Positions 6,989 through 15,494 are shown, numbered from the stretch's first letter. The stretch: 27,654 nucleotides of DNA from Firmicutes bacterium UBA1535 (GCA_002323775.1 DCPV01000265.1:1-27654), one strand, 5' to 3'. Notes: generated from the letters alone by a model not told the origin. Made by a program: numbers and translations.

Positions 6989-8687
6989 ATTTAATCAGTT
7001 CAATCACTTTACTGCATACAGTTTCTAAAGCTTCCTTATGATGTATTGATTTATCTCTGCTTACAATTTCACAACATTCATCCTTCATATTGCGTGGGCT
7101 TACAATTACTCTGATTGGAATACCAAGAAGGTCTGCGTCGGAGAACATAACTCCCGCACTTACGTTTCTATCATCATAAATCACTTCAACACCTTTTTCT
7201 TGAAGCTCACTATAAAGCTTGTCGGCATAATCCTTAACCTCTTGATTATCAGAGCGAACTGCACAAATATGCACCTGCCATGGTGCTATTGACATTGGCC
7301 ATATAGGACCGTATTCGTCGTGGTTAGCCTCACATACAGACGCTGCAAGTCTGCCGACACCTATTCCGTAACAACCCATTATAGGATAATTTGAGACACC
7401 GTTATTATCAATATACTGCATATTCATTGCTTTAGTGTATTTTGTTCCAAGTTGAAATATATTACCAACTTCAATTCCTCGTGATATGCTTATAGATGAT
7501 TTACCACACTTTGGACAGATACCACCCTCAGTTATCTTTGCAAAATCATTATATACTACATCACCTATATCACGTGATATATCAAGACCTGTATAGTGGT
7601 ATTCTTCTATATTTGCACCGCACGAAAGATTATTTGTGTGTTCAAGAGATTTATCAAACAATATAGTAAAATTACCACTTAAATTATAAGGACCAATATA
7701 TCCTGCATTTAAACCACTTTCTTTTGTTATTACAGCAGGATGAATATCACAGCCTAAATGATTTGTAAGCTTTGTTTCATTCACATCAAGGTCTCCTCGT
7801 ATGAACAATACAACATAGCTATCATCAGTATTTTTTTGATATACAACAGCTTTACAGCTTTTTTCCTCTGATGATTTTAAAAATATACATACATCTTCAA
7901 TTGTGTGTATATTTGGTGTGTGAACTAAGGTGAGCTGTTCTGAAACATCATCTTTTTTGTTTAGAACAATACTTTCAGCAGCCTCCATGTTTGCACGATA
8001 ATCACATTCCCTGCATATGACGATTGAATCCTCGCCTACATCAGCTAATAACATAAACTCATGAGATATATTGCCGCCCATCATGCCAGAATCTGATGCT
8101 ACAGAAATCACCTCAGGAATTCCGACACGACTAAAAATATTTTCATATGCTCTGAAACAGCGCATATAATATTCTTCTAAATCCTCCTGAGAGGTGTGGA
8201 AAGAGTAGGCATCCTTCATAGTAAATTCACGCACACGGATAAGTCCTCCTCGTGGACGTGCTTCATCACGAAATTTAGTTTGTATCTGATAAATCATGAA
8301 TGGATACTTGCTGTAGGTTTGACCATATTCACGAACAAGTGAAACTGCTGCTTCCTCATGTGTCATTCCAAGAACAAGGGGACTTTTGTTGCGGTCATGG
8401 AAACGTACAAGCTCATTGCCTACAGTTTCATATCTTCCGGATTCCTGCCATAAGAATGCTGGCAGTACAACAGGAAACAATACCTCTTGACCATCTATTA
8501 AATCCATTTCTTCACGGATAATCTGTTCAATTTTTCTTGCTATTCTTCGTAGTGGAAGATATGATGAATATATTCCATTTGCTACGTTTTTCATATAAGC
8601 CCCACGAAGCATTAAAGCATGACTGTCAATAACACAATCAGAAGGCTTTTCCTTAAATCTGTCTCCTATTAAATTTTTAAGTTTCAT
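6987..8687 (-). CDS. proS: prolyl-tRNA synthetase
   Basis: The 566-residue class II synthetase attaches proline to tRNA-Pro. It shows the bacterial-type architecture: catalytic core with THEE at 109-112, motif 2 region (FRDEARPRGGLIRVREFTMK, about 139-158), an inserted editing domain (about 220-390), motif 3 (GCYGIGVGRLAASV) and a C-terminal anticodon-binding domain (about 460-566). An in-frame ATG at 8699 would add four residues, but GGAGG lies inside that extension, correctly spaced for the ATG at 8687. Expression is controlled by the proline-specific T-box leader upstream. The gene is monocistronic and converges on a shared terminator. Confidence 0.97.
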   Translation of the reverse strand: MKLKNLIGDRFKEKPSDCVIDSHALMLRGAYMKNVANGIYSSYLPLRRIARKIEQIIREEMDLIDGQEVLFPVVLPAFLWQESGRYETVGNELVRFHDRNKSPLVLGMTHEEAAVSLVREYGQTYSKYPFMIYQIQTKFRDEARPRGGLIRVREFTMKDAYSFHTSQEDLEEYYMRCFRAYENIFSRVGIPEVISVASDSGMMGGNISHEFMLLADVGEDSIVICRECDYRANMEAAESIVLNKKDDVSEQLTLVHTPNIHTIEDVCIFLKSSEEKSCKAVVYQKNTDDSYVVLFIRGDLDVNETKLTNHLGCDIHPAVITKESGLNAGYIGPYNLSGNFTILFDKSLEHTNNLSCGANIEEYHYTGLDISRDIGDVVYNDFAKITEGGICPKCGKSSISISRGIEVGNIFQLGTKYTKAMNMQYIDNNGVSNYPIMGCYGIGVGRLAASVCEANHDEYGPIWPMSIAPWQVHICAVRSDNQEVKDYADKLYSELQEKGVEVIYDDRNVSAGVMFSDADLLGIPIRVIVSPRNMKDECCEIVSRDKSIHHKEALETVCSKVIELIK

Positions 8688-8861
8688 AGTAACCTCCATA
8701 TGCCATAATCAACTACATATTGTCTAATTTTAAATATCTTATACAGCAAGATTTTTGAAAGACAGCTAGTATTTGAGTGGCATTATTAATATATTATAAA
8801 GTTTATTTTATGTTGTGTAAAATTTATTTTACACTATTTACATAATAAATATTTATCAAAT

Positions 8862-9125
8862 AAAAAAGCCCTACGCTAAAATAAATTAGCATAGGGCGAA
8901 CTATAACAAGTCCGTGGTACCACCTAAATTCGGAATAAATCCGCACTTTAAGTACAAAGCGAAAAGCCTGATACTTTCTCTCTATAACGGGAGAACCCGA
9001 TAAAGCCTACTAAAAAATTGTTCGGTTTATTGCTCAAAGACTGGTTTAGCACATTTTCAATAAGGACTTTCACCAAACGCCCTCTCTCTTAAAGATCCAA
9101 AATGCTTACTATTTCTTATCATAGC
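8862..9125 (-). promoter_or_regulatory. T-box leader, proline (CCA) specific
   Basis: On the minus strand, the leader contains the T-box core (AGGTGGTACCACG, 8913-8925), which pairs with the free CCA end of uncharged tRNA. A terminator follows: 12-bp stem 8886-8897 with 8868-8879 and a U-run from 8867 down to 8862. Upstream the Stem I landmarks AGAGAGGG and GGTGAAAG are visible. In the specifier region the sequence AAACCAGTCTTTGAGC places a CCA proline codon at 9042-9044, matching the proS gene it controls. When tRNA-Pro is uncharged the antiterminator forms and proS is transcribed. Stem limits are approximate; the specifier was placed by eye from the T-box consensus. Confidence 0.93.
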
Positions 9126-9145
9126 TTTTATATCTGATTTTCTAT

Positions 9146-9174
9146 ATTATATATTTAAACAACTACGATGTCAA
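9146..9174 (-). promoter_or_regulatory. consensus promoter of the proS T-box transcript
   Basis: On the minus strand TTGACA (9169-9174), a 17-bp spacer and TATAAT (9146-9151) are a perfect sigma-A consensus. The predicted start lies just before the T-box Stem I. Confidence 0.88.
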
Positions 9175-9254
9175 GATAAATGTGTATCTGTTATTTTTAC
9201 ATTTATTACCAGATTGCTGCTGTTATTTTTTATCTCAAAATTGTAAAAAATATA

Positions 9255-9283
9255 TTTACATAATTTTTCTATTGTGATATATT
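9255..9283 (+). promoter_or_regulatory. promoter of the HAD hydrolase gene
   Basis: TTTACA (9255-9260), 17 bp, TATATT (9278-9283). It is near-identical to the promoter at 5567-5595. The leader of about 150 bases to the gene shows no clear riboswitch. Confidence 0.55.
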
Positions 9284-9436
9284 ATTAAGAATTAAACTTT
9301 TTTTGTAACAAAATTAAGGTTTTTATTTAGATTGTAATAACATACAGTTTAATATTGTAAAGTAAATATATTATAAAATTGTACCAAGCTTAAATCTTTG
9401 ATTTTGTTGGTATATCAAAATATAAGGCGGTAAAAT

Positions 9437-10237
9437 ATGAATATAAAGATGATAGCTCTTGATTTAGACAGAACTTTATTAAGGGAAGATAAAACAATTT
9501 CAAATTATACATTAAAAATTTTGAATGAATGTAAAAGCAGAGGAATTGTAGTAGCTATAGCTACTGCAAGACCAAGAAGGGCAGCTAAATTGTTTTCAGA
9601 ACTTATTTGTTGTAATGATGTAATTTGCCTTAATGGTGCAATGGTTACAGTTAATGAAAAAATTATAGATGCAAATAAGATAGATGGAAAAACTGCTCAT
9701 AATCTTATATCAAAAATTATTGGGAAATTTCCAGACTCTAAAGTATCTGCTGAGGTTAACGACTATATACATGTTAATTTTGACCTACCTTCAGATAATG
9801 TTATAAGAACAAATTTCAAGGATGTTTTTAAAAACACTGTGGAAACTGATTTTGTAGGTGGTTTAGGTGATGTTGATAAAATAATTTTCGCCGTAGAAAA
9901 TTCTGATGAGATAAATGAGATAAAATCTATGCTTCCAGAAGGATTATATTCAAGCATTGCCAACGGATATTTGCTTCAAATCATGTCTACTAAGGCGACA
10001 AAGCTAAATGGAGTCAAGGCTTTAGCGAAGCATTACGATATAGGAATAAATGAGGTTGCTGCCTTTGGTGATGATTATGATGATATAGTAATGATAAAAG
10101 AATGTGGCTATGGGGTAGCAGTTGCAAATGCTATAGATGATGTTATTAAGGTGGCTAAGTATATAACTGAATCTAGCGATAATGATGGTGTTGCAAAGTG
10201 GATTGAGCAAAATATATTAATAGACAATTTTAAATAA
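9437..10237 (+). CDS. HAD superfamily (Cof-type) sugar/nucleotide phosphatase
   Basis: The 266-residue protein is a Cof/YidA-type haloacid-dehalogenase hydrolase. Motif I is ALDLDRTLL, with nucleophile Asp9, acid/base Asp11 and Thr13. Motif II (IATARP) is near 41-46, a type IIB cap domain occupies roughly 85-185, motif III lysine lies in TKATKLNG (Lys189), and motif IV is GDDYDD at 211-216. Such enzymes dephosphorylate sugar phosphates, flavin mononucleotide, pyridoxal phosphate and similar metabolites; the substrate here is not evident. ATG at 9437 follows AAGGCGG. The gene is alone between its promoter and a long hairpin terminator. Confidence 0.93.
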   Translation: MNIKMIALDLDRTLLREDKTISNYTLKILNECKSRGIVVAIATARPRRAAKLFSELICCNDVICLNGAMVTVNEKIIDANKIDGKTAHNLISKIIGKFPDSKVSAEVNDYIHVNFDLPSDNVIRTNFKDVFKNTVETDFVGGLGDVDKIIFAVENSDEINEIKSMLPEGLYSSIANGYLLQIMSTKATKLNGVKALAKHYDIGINEVAAFGDDYDDIVMIKECGYGVAVANAIDDVIKVAKYITESSDNDGVAKWIEQNILIDNFK

Positions 10238-10254
10238 TTTATAAAAAACCGATA

Positions 10255-10300
10255 AAATCAATAATGATGTTAGTTTTATACATCATTATTGATTTTTATT
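10255..10300 (+). terminator. terminator hairpin after the HAD gene
   Basis: A perfect 16-bp stem (AAATCAATAATGATGT at 10255-10270 with 10280-10295) and a 9-base loop end in TTTTTATT. Its arms share CAATAATGATGT with the hairpin at 15495-15535. Confidence 0.75.
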
Positions 10301-10338
10301 ATTAAAGTATTTAGGCTTTCATAAATTTAAAAATTATA

Positions 10339-10367
10339 TTGAGATATAGAAGAAAACATGATACAAT
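10339..10367 (+). promoter_or_regulatory. promoter of the peptidase E-like gene
   Basis: TTGAGA (10339-10344), 17 bp, TACAAT (10362-10367). It is nearly the same, inside and outside the boxes, as the promoter at 21687-21715. This also argues that the gene starts at 10411 and not upstream. Confidence 0.6.
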
Positions 10368-10410
10368 TTTTGTAATTACCAATTCAAAAATTTTCAGAAT
10401 GAGGATAATA

Positions 10411-10989
10411 ATGAATTTAATATTAAGCTCCTGTGACTTTCAGAACGATAATTCAAGAAATTGTATTATTGACAATTTAAAAATTCCTATAGAGAAATGC
10501 AGAATTTTATTTATTCCAAATGAAAGGGCTACACTTAAAGCTATAAAAAGTGAATTGTATTTTAACCGGATACAAGCATTTGGATTTCAAAGAGATAATA
10601 TTTATGTTTTTAACTATTACAATCCAAAAGCCTACTGCGACTTGGATATTGATGTTATATATGTTAGTGGCGGCAATACTTTTGCAACACTCGACAGATT
10701 GAGAAAACGTGGGTTTGATAAAGAGATTGTTAATTATGTAAACAAGGGTGTAACTTATATCGGTGGGAGTGCCGGTGCTCATATCATAACAAAGAATATC
10801 AAGCATGTTTTACCTTTTGATGATAATTATTGTGGAATGACAGATTTTGACGGGCTTGGGTTATTTGACGGTATTATATTTTGTCATTATACAGATGAAA
10901 GAAAAAGATATTATGATAAGGCTTTGTCAGAGGGAAAATATAAAGTACATAAGCTGACAGATGAAGATTGTATTGTAATTTATGAATGA
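10411..10989 (+). CDS. peptidase E-like (S51 family / class I glutamine amidotransferase-like) protein
   Basis: The 192-residue protein has the peptidase S51 (dipeptidase E, cyanophycinase-like) layout. It shows a Rossmann-like N-terminus, VSGGNT at residues 85-90, the nucleophile elbow GGSAGAH with Ser120, and FCHYTDER with His159 as the probable catalytic histidine. Characterised members cleave Asp-X dipeptides in the cytoplasm, and others have unknown substrates. The ATG at 10411 has GAGGA five bases before it. The longer open frame upstream contains the promoter and is not coding. The gene overlaps the longest form of the next gene (ATG at 10982) by eight bases, suggesting an operon with it. 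Confidence 0.85.
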   Translation: MNLILSSCDFQNDNSRNCIIDNLKIPIEKCRILFIPNERATLKAIKSELYFNRIQAFGFQRDNIYVFNYYNPKAYCDLDIDVIYVSGGNTFATLDRLRKRGFDKEIVNYVNKGVTYIGGSAGAHIITKNIKHVLPFDDNYCGMTDFDGLGLFDGIIFCHYTDERKRYYDKALSEGKYKVHKLTDEDCIVIYE

Positions 10990-11020
10990 TAAAAAATCTT
11001 ATAGTGAGGGAATAGAAGAT

Positions 11021-11569
11021 ATGTATATTTTTTTTAGTGATAAAATCGCAGTTAGAAAAATGAATAATGACCAGAACGATAAAACCTTGTTATTAAAATG
11101 GCTGACCAACCCTAAACTAACTGAATTAGCATGGGGAGAAGATGCTCCATGGGACATACAAAAAATTGAAGAAAATTTTTTTGAAGAAGATGATAACATT
11201 AATAAAGTAGCTTGTATTATTGAATACGAAAATAGAGAAATAGGATATATTCAATATTATACGCTTGATGAGAACTCGTATAGATTTAATTCCAAAGTGC
11301 CTTATGAAAAGTTTGTTGATGGATATGGAATGGATTTATTTATTGGAGATCATGAATTGTGGGGAAAAGGTATAGGAACAGATGTTATTAAGGCGATGGC
11401 GGGTTATTTGACGAACACTTTAGGAGCTAAGGTTGTATGTGCAGACCCTGAGGAAAATAATAAACGCTCCGTTCAGAGCTTTACAAAAGCTGGATTTTCG
11501 TCAATGGGTAAAATTCAAAATTATGATGAGCCTGACAAAAATAGTATACTTATGGCTGTATTTAAGTGA
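11021..11569 (+). CDS. GNAT acetyltransferase similar to aminoglycoside 6'-N-acetyltransferases
   Basis: The 182-residue protein has features of the AAC(6')-Ie/Acetyltransf_8 group: LLKWLTNPKLTELAWG near the N-terminus, EREIG-like strand (ENREIGYIQYY), then YGMDLFIGDHELWGKGIGTD (motif A with the acetyl-CoA loop GKGIGT), and DPEENNKRSVQSFTKAGF (motif B). Family members acetylate the 6' amine of aminoglycosides, but chromosomal relatives often have other substrates, so resistance is only a possibility. ATG 11021 with GAGGG ten bases upstream matches the family N-terminus; an in-frame ATG at 10982 would overlap the previous gene and add 13 residues. Likely cotranscribed with the peptidase E-like gene. 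Confidence 0.8.
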   Translation: MYIFFSDKIAVRKMNNDQNDKTLLLKWLTNPKLTELAWGEDAPWDIQKIEENFFEEDDNINKVACIIEYENREIGYIQYYTLDENSYRFNSKVPYEKFVDGYGMDLFIGDHELWGKGIGTDVIKAMAGYLTNTLGAKVVCADPEENNKRSVQSFTKAGFSSMGKIQNYDEPDKNSILMAVFK

Positions 11570-11662
11570 TTTTATAAATAGTCAATTTTTACATAATTAT
11601 GAAATTTAAAAAATTGTTAGAGCTTTACAGATACCTAACGAATATTTAATTTGGAGGTTTAT

Positions 11663-12151
11663 ATGTTTGATATAATTATTAGAGATGCTAAAGCAGAGGA
11701 TGCAGTGGATATAGGAAATGTTCGTTATAAATCATGGCAGGAAACTTATACTGGCCTGATAAATCAAGAGTATTTGGACAATATGAGCGCTCAAAAATGT
11801 GTTGAAATGGTTGAAAAATGTATTAAAACTACATTGGTCGCTGAGGTTGAAAATAAAATTGCTGCATATTTATACTATGAACATTGCAAAGACGCAGAAT
11901 ATGGAGATTGCGCTATAATATCAGCTATTTATGTATTGAAAGAATATCAAAAAAATGGTGTAGGCAAAATGTTAATTGACACATGTATAAAAAAGCTTAC
12001 AGGGTATAGAAAACTTATTTTATGGGTAGTAGCTGGTAATAAAAATGCAATAGAATTTTATAAAAAATATGGCTTTTCATTGGATGGCGGTAAGAAAGAA
12101 AGTGTTCTTATTACACCTATAGCTGGAGTGAGAATGGTTATGGACTTGTAA
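11663..12151 (+). CDS. GNAT acetyltransferase (paralogue A)
   Basis: The 162-residue protein is a small-molecule-type GNAT: IIIRDAKAEDA at the start, YKSWQETYTGLINQEYL, motif A AIYVLKEYQKNGVGKMLID (near 89-107), and motif B NKNAIEFYKKYGFSLDG. The YKSWQETYxGLxxQEYLD segment is typical of a common Firmicutes family often annotated only as GNAT. It is clearly homologous along its full length to the protein at 13771-14265, with identical blocks YKSWQETYTGL and IYVLKEY, so one arose from the other by local duplication. GGAGG lies five bases before ATG 11663; an upstream TTG in frame overlaps this site and is rejected. Substrate unknown. Confidence 0.88.
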   Translation: MFDIIIRDAKAEDAVDIGNVRYKSWQETYTGLINQEYLDNMSAQKCVEMVEKCIKTTLVAEVENKIAAYLYYEHCKDAEYGDCAIISAIYVLKEYQKNGVGKMLIDTCIKKLTGYRKLILWVVAGNKNAIEFYKKYGFSLDGGKKESVLITPIAGVRMVMDL

Positions 12152-12199
12152 TTATAAGATATTAAAACAATTAAAAATATATTGAAAGCGGTGATGATT

Positions 12200-12664
12200 T
12201 TGAATATCAGTGAAAAAAGTAAAAGCGAATATATTTGTCGAAGATTAACTGAAAATGATATAAAAATGGTTATGGATATGAATGTAAATTTCAGAGAAAA
12301 CTTTATTTGTTATGATAATGCTCTTGAATTTCTTAGAAATCCTAGTAATTGGATTTTTGCGGCTGTGTACAATGATATAATTATCGGTTTTGCATATGGA
12401 TATGAGCTGAATAGATTAAATAATATTGGAAATATGCTGTATATACATGAAGTAGGCGTAATGGAAGAATACCAAAGACAGGGTATAGGATATAGAATGA
12501 TGAGTGAATTAAAAGAGATGTGTAAAAGCAAGAATATGTGTAGGTACTTTTTGTCTACATATCAGAATAACGTAGGGGCAAATGCACTGTATAGAAAGCT
12601 CGGTGGTGTTGTTTCTGATGAATCTCAAGGCAATGATACGAATTATGTATTCTTTGTAAAGTAA
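12200..12664 (+). CDS. GNAT acetyltransferase similar to AAC(3)-I
   Basis: The 154-residue protein resembles the AAC(3)-I (gentamicin acetyltransferase) branch of GNATs: FICYDNALEFLRNPSNWIFAA, then GFAYGYELNRL, and motif A YIHEVGVMEEYQRQGIGYRM, followed by NNVGANALYRKLGG. The segment GxxYGYEL-R and HEVxVxxxYxRQGIG is what places it there. It may act on aminoglycosides or on unrelated amines; sequence alone cannot decide. The start is set at TTG 12200 because an extended Shine-Dalgarno (AAAGCGGTGAT, 12185-12195) ends four bases before it. ATG 12194 and TTG 12182 are in-frame alternatives. Confidence 0.78.
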   Translation: MNISEKSKSEYICRRLTENDIKMVMDMNVNFRENFICYDNALEFLRNPSNWIFAAVYNDIIIGFAYGYELNRLNNIGNMLYIHEVGVMEEYQRQGIGYRMMSELKEMCKSKNMCRYFLSTYQNNVGANALYRKLGGVVSDESQGNDTNYVFFVK

Positions 12665-12817
12665 GAATTTTTAGAAAGATTGATTTTTAAATAAAGGATA
12701 ATTAGTAAAATATATACGGATTAATCAATTATACAAATATATTGTAATATTATTAAATATAAAATGGACAAATGTAATTAAAATTATATTATGTGTTTGA
12801 AAATTAGGAGAATAAAA

Positions 12818-13660
12818 ATGGAACTTAAATATAAAAAAATTAGTGAAGATGAGTATGATTTAGTAAAAGATATGTTGCTACAAGATAATGGGACAAGTGA
12901 AGATTTGTGCTGGGCTGTGGAAATGGAGCCAGAGACCTTAACAACTGCATATTTAGACGAGAAACTTGTTGGTTTAATTCAAATAATTTCCGGAAAAAAT
13001 ACTTCTTCTTTAGTTGTATTTGTAGCACCTGAATATCGATTTAAAGGTATAGGACATATTCTTGTTATGTATGGCGAAGATATCTTGAGTGAAACTAAAC
13101 CAAAAGAAATTATGACAAATTACCTGCTAAGCAATGAGAATTCTATAACATTTGCAAGAAAGCATGGCTATGAAAGGAATTTTTCGAGTGCATGTATGAA
13201 ATATGTCGGAGCTAAGTTTGATATAGACGAATTGCCTATCAGGCAATACTGCGATGATGATTATACACAAGCTCAAAAATTATACGCAGAAGCGTTTCAT
13301 GAAATGCGTGTGAGTGTAGGAGATTTTCCGAACTCAGAGGTACAGCCACCTAGTGAAAGAAATCGAAAGGCTTGGGATAACGATTCAGAAAATCGTTACA
13401 GCTACATAGAAAAGGGTGAAATTGTTGGTCATGCACATTTAGAGAACAATGAGATTTCCAGTATATCAGTAAGGACAGATTTGCAAGGTAATGGAATAGG
13501 TAGAAATTTTGTAAAGTATCTGTGCAATGAAATATATAATCAAGGTCATAAGGAAGTAATCTTATGGTGTGTTGTAGGAAACAAAGCAAGAAATTTATAT
13601 GACAGTTTAGGTTTTAAGGAATTATATATAACAGAATTTGCTCATAAATACTTTAAATAA
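12818..13660 (+). CDS. double-domain GNAT acetyltransferase
   Basis: The 280-residue protein holds two GNAT domains in tandem. In the first (residues 1-130) motif A is VFVAPEYRFKGIGHILVMYG. In the second (about 135-280) it is SVRTDLQGNGIGRNFVKYL, followed by motif B NKARNLYDSLGF. Tandem GNAT proteins such as mycothiol synthase and other family members often keep only one active site; both acetyl-CoA loops here look plausible (FKGIGH and GNGIGR). Substrate unknown. AGGAG sits seven bases before ATG 12818; a nearby upstream ATG at 12791 is in frame but overlaps the ribosome site and is not used. It is flanked by other GNAT genes but has its own 150-base leader. Confidence 0.88.
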   Translation: MELKYKKISEDEYDLVKDMLLQDNGTSEDLCWAVEMEPETLTTAYLDEKLVGLIQIISGKNTSSLVVFVAPEYRFKGIGHILVMYGEDILSETKPKEIMTNYLLSNENSITFARKHGYERNFSSACMKYVGAKFDIDELPIRQYCDDDYTQAQKLYAEAFHEMRVSVGDFPNSEVQPPSERNRKAWDNDSENRYSYIEKGEIVGHAHLENNEISSISVRTDLQGNGIGRNFVKYLCNEIYNQGHKEVILWCVVGNKARNLYDSLGFKELYITEFAHKYFK

Positions 13661-13770
13661 ATTTATTGCTTTTTCTATGGAAATGCAGTAGTATAGTTTA
13701 TCAATAGAGAAATGTTGATAAATTAACCTTTCAAGGAACAAGACATAAAGGATTTAAGAGAGGATAAGAG

Positions 13771-14265
13771 ATGGGCAATATAATTATTAGAGATTATAAA
13801 ATAGAAGATGCGAAGTCCAAGGCTTATATTCACTACAAATCGTGGCAGGAAACGTATACTGGTCTTATGAATCAAGAGTATTTGGATAAAATGAGTATTG
13901 AAAAATGTATTGATATGGCAAAAAAATATGACAATCCAGAAAATACCTTGATTGCAGAGATAGATGGAAAAGTTGTTGGCTTTGCATGCTATAGTAAATG
14001 TAGAGCTATTGGGCTGGAAAATTATGGAGAAATAGTTGCTATCTATGTTTTGAAAGAATACCATAAAAAAGGAATAGGTAAATTGCTGATGGATGAATGT
14101 GTTAAAAGACTTTCAAAATATGATGGTATTGCTTTATGGGTGCTTGATAGCAATAAAGATACTATTAATTTCTATAAAAAATATGGATTTTTATTTGATG
14201 GTGTTAAAAAAGAGGCAGTGCTTGTGACACCAATTACTGAGTTGAGAATGATTATGGAGTTTTAA
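13771..14265 (+). CDS. GNAT acetyltransferase (paralogue B)
   Basis: This 164-residue GNAT is a full-length paralogue of the protein at 11663-12151. Shared blocks include IIIRD, YKSWQETYTGL, NQEYLD, IYVLKEY, FYKKYGF and LVTPI. Motif A is IYVLKEYHKKGIGKLLMDE. The two differ in the middle of the sequence, notably by a two-residue insertion around DNPENT. GAGAGG precedes ATG 13771. The stop lies only two bases before the YcaQ-like gene, so the two are coupled. Paralogue A has no such partner. Substrate unknown. Confidence 0.88.
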   Translation: MGNIIIRDYKIEDAKSKAYIHYKSWQETYTGLMNQEYLDKMSIEKCIDMAKKYDNPENTLIAEIDGKVVGFACYSKCRAIGLENYGEIVAIYVLKEYHKKGIGKLLMDECVKRLSKYDGIALWVLDSNKDTINFYKKYGFLFDGVKKEAVLVTPITELRMIMEF

Positions 14266-14267
14266 TT

Positions 14268-15458
14268 ATGAAAACATTTGATTTGTCTAAACATGAAGCT
14301 AGATTATTTATTTTACGTAAGCAAGGTTTGATTGGTAGTTACAAATTTATTGGAAAACAGGGTGTTTTAGAATATGTTAAGCAAGCAGGCTGTATTCAAT
14401 ATGACCCTATTGATGTATGCGGAAAAAACTCTGAGCTTGTTTTACAGTCTAGGATTAAAGGTTTTACTAAGGATATGCTATACGAGATTCTTTATGAAGA
14501 TAGAAAATTAATAGATTATTTTGATAAAAATCTTTCTATTATGCCCGTGGAAGATTGGATTTATTTTGCTCGTATTCGCAATAGATATAAAGAAGGAGTC
14601 CGCAGTCAAGAACAGATAGATGCTGTTGCAGATGAAATAAAAAGCTTGATTTCTCAAAATGGTGCTTTATGTTCAAAAGATATAGGTTTTAACGAAAAAG
14701 TTGATTGGTATTGGAGCGATGCTAAATTATCACGTGCCACACTTGAAACTTTATATTTTCAAGGAGATTTAATTGTACATCATAAAAAAGGCACAATTAA
14801 ATATTATGCTTTGTCAAAGGACCATATACCTAAATCTATACTGGAAGCGAGTGAGCCTTTCCCTGATGAAATTGAACATATGAAGTGGAGACTCATGCGA
14901 AGAATTTCTGCTGTTGGCTTATTGTGGAACAAGCCAAGTGATGCTTTGTTGGGAATATCAGATATGAAAGCCAATGAAAGAAATCTTGTGTTTGAACAGT
15001 TGATTAAAGAAGATAAATTGCATAAAATCAATATTGAAGGTATAAAGCACGCATTTTATTGTTTGACTGATGATGAAGCAATAATCGATGAGATAAAAAA
15101 CTGCTCTGAATTTGATAAACGTATGGAATTTCTCGCTCCTCTTGATGGTATGCTTTGGGATAGAAAGCTGATAAAGGAATTGTTTGATTTTGAATATAAA
15201 TGGGAAATATATACACCTGAGAGTGAAAGAAAATACGGATATTATGTTTTACCTGTTTTATATGGAGAAAACTTTATAGCAAGATGTGAATTAGTCTGTG
15301 ACAGAAAAAATAAAGCACTGATTATAAAAAACATATGGTTTGAAGATGGAGTTAAAGTCAATAAAACTGTAAAAAATGAACTTAAAAAGGCATATAATAG
15401 ATTTATGAATTTTCATAAATTAGATCATATAAAATTTGAAAATAACACAGAGCTTTAA
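14268..15458 (+). CDS. YcaQ/AlkX-type winged-helix DNA glycosylase-like protein
   Basis: The 396-residue protein belongs to the winged-helix DNA-binding family of YcaQ (HTH_42), whose members include AlkZ/AlkX glycosylases that unhook interstrand DNA crosslinks. Near the N-terminus CIQYDPIDVCGKNSELVLQSR (42-62) contains the Q-x-D catalytic-type motif (Gln44-Tyr45-Asp46), followed by the usual hydrophobic patch. Tandem winged helices fill the middle, and the C-terminal half has the family segments MEFLAPLDGMLWDRK and YEWKIYTP-like WEIYTPESERKYGYYVLPVLYG. Length is typical. The gene begins two bases after a GNAT stop with TGGAG inside that gene, so translation is coupled. Activity on crosslinks is an inference from the family. 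Confidence 0.87.
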   Translation: MKTFDLSKHEARLFILRKQGLIGSYKFIGKQGVLEYVKQAGCIQYDPIDVCGKNSELVLQSRIKGFTKDMLYEILYEDRKLIDYFDKNLSIMPVEDWIYFARIRNRYKEGVRSQEQIDAVADEIKSLISQNGALCSKDIGFNEKVDWYWSDAKLSRATLETLYFQGDLIVHHKKGTIKYYALSKDHIPKSILEASEPFPDEIEHMKWRLMRRISAVGLLWNKPSDALLGISDMKANERNLVFEQLIKEDKLHKINIEGIKHAFYCLTDDEAIIDEIKNCSEFDKRMEFLAPLDGMLWDRKLIKELFDFEYKWEIYTPESERKYGYYVLPVLYGENFIARCELVCDRKNKALIIKNIWFEDGVKVNKTVKNELKKAYNRFMNFHKLDHIKFENNTEL

Positions 15459-15494
15459 TCTTATAATAGTTAATTTATTGTATGATGATGTGAA

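Noticed and set aside
8300..8521. 73-codon plus-strand frame inside proS
   Set aside because: It is antisense to conserved synthetase motifs and has no start signals.
9763..9963. Antisense open frames inside the HAD gene and many others of 60-120 codons across the window
   Set aside because: They lie opposite well-supported genes, lack ribosome sites and have serine- or isoleucine-rich, non-family composition, as expected from antisense reading of A/T-rich codons.
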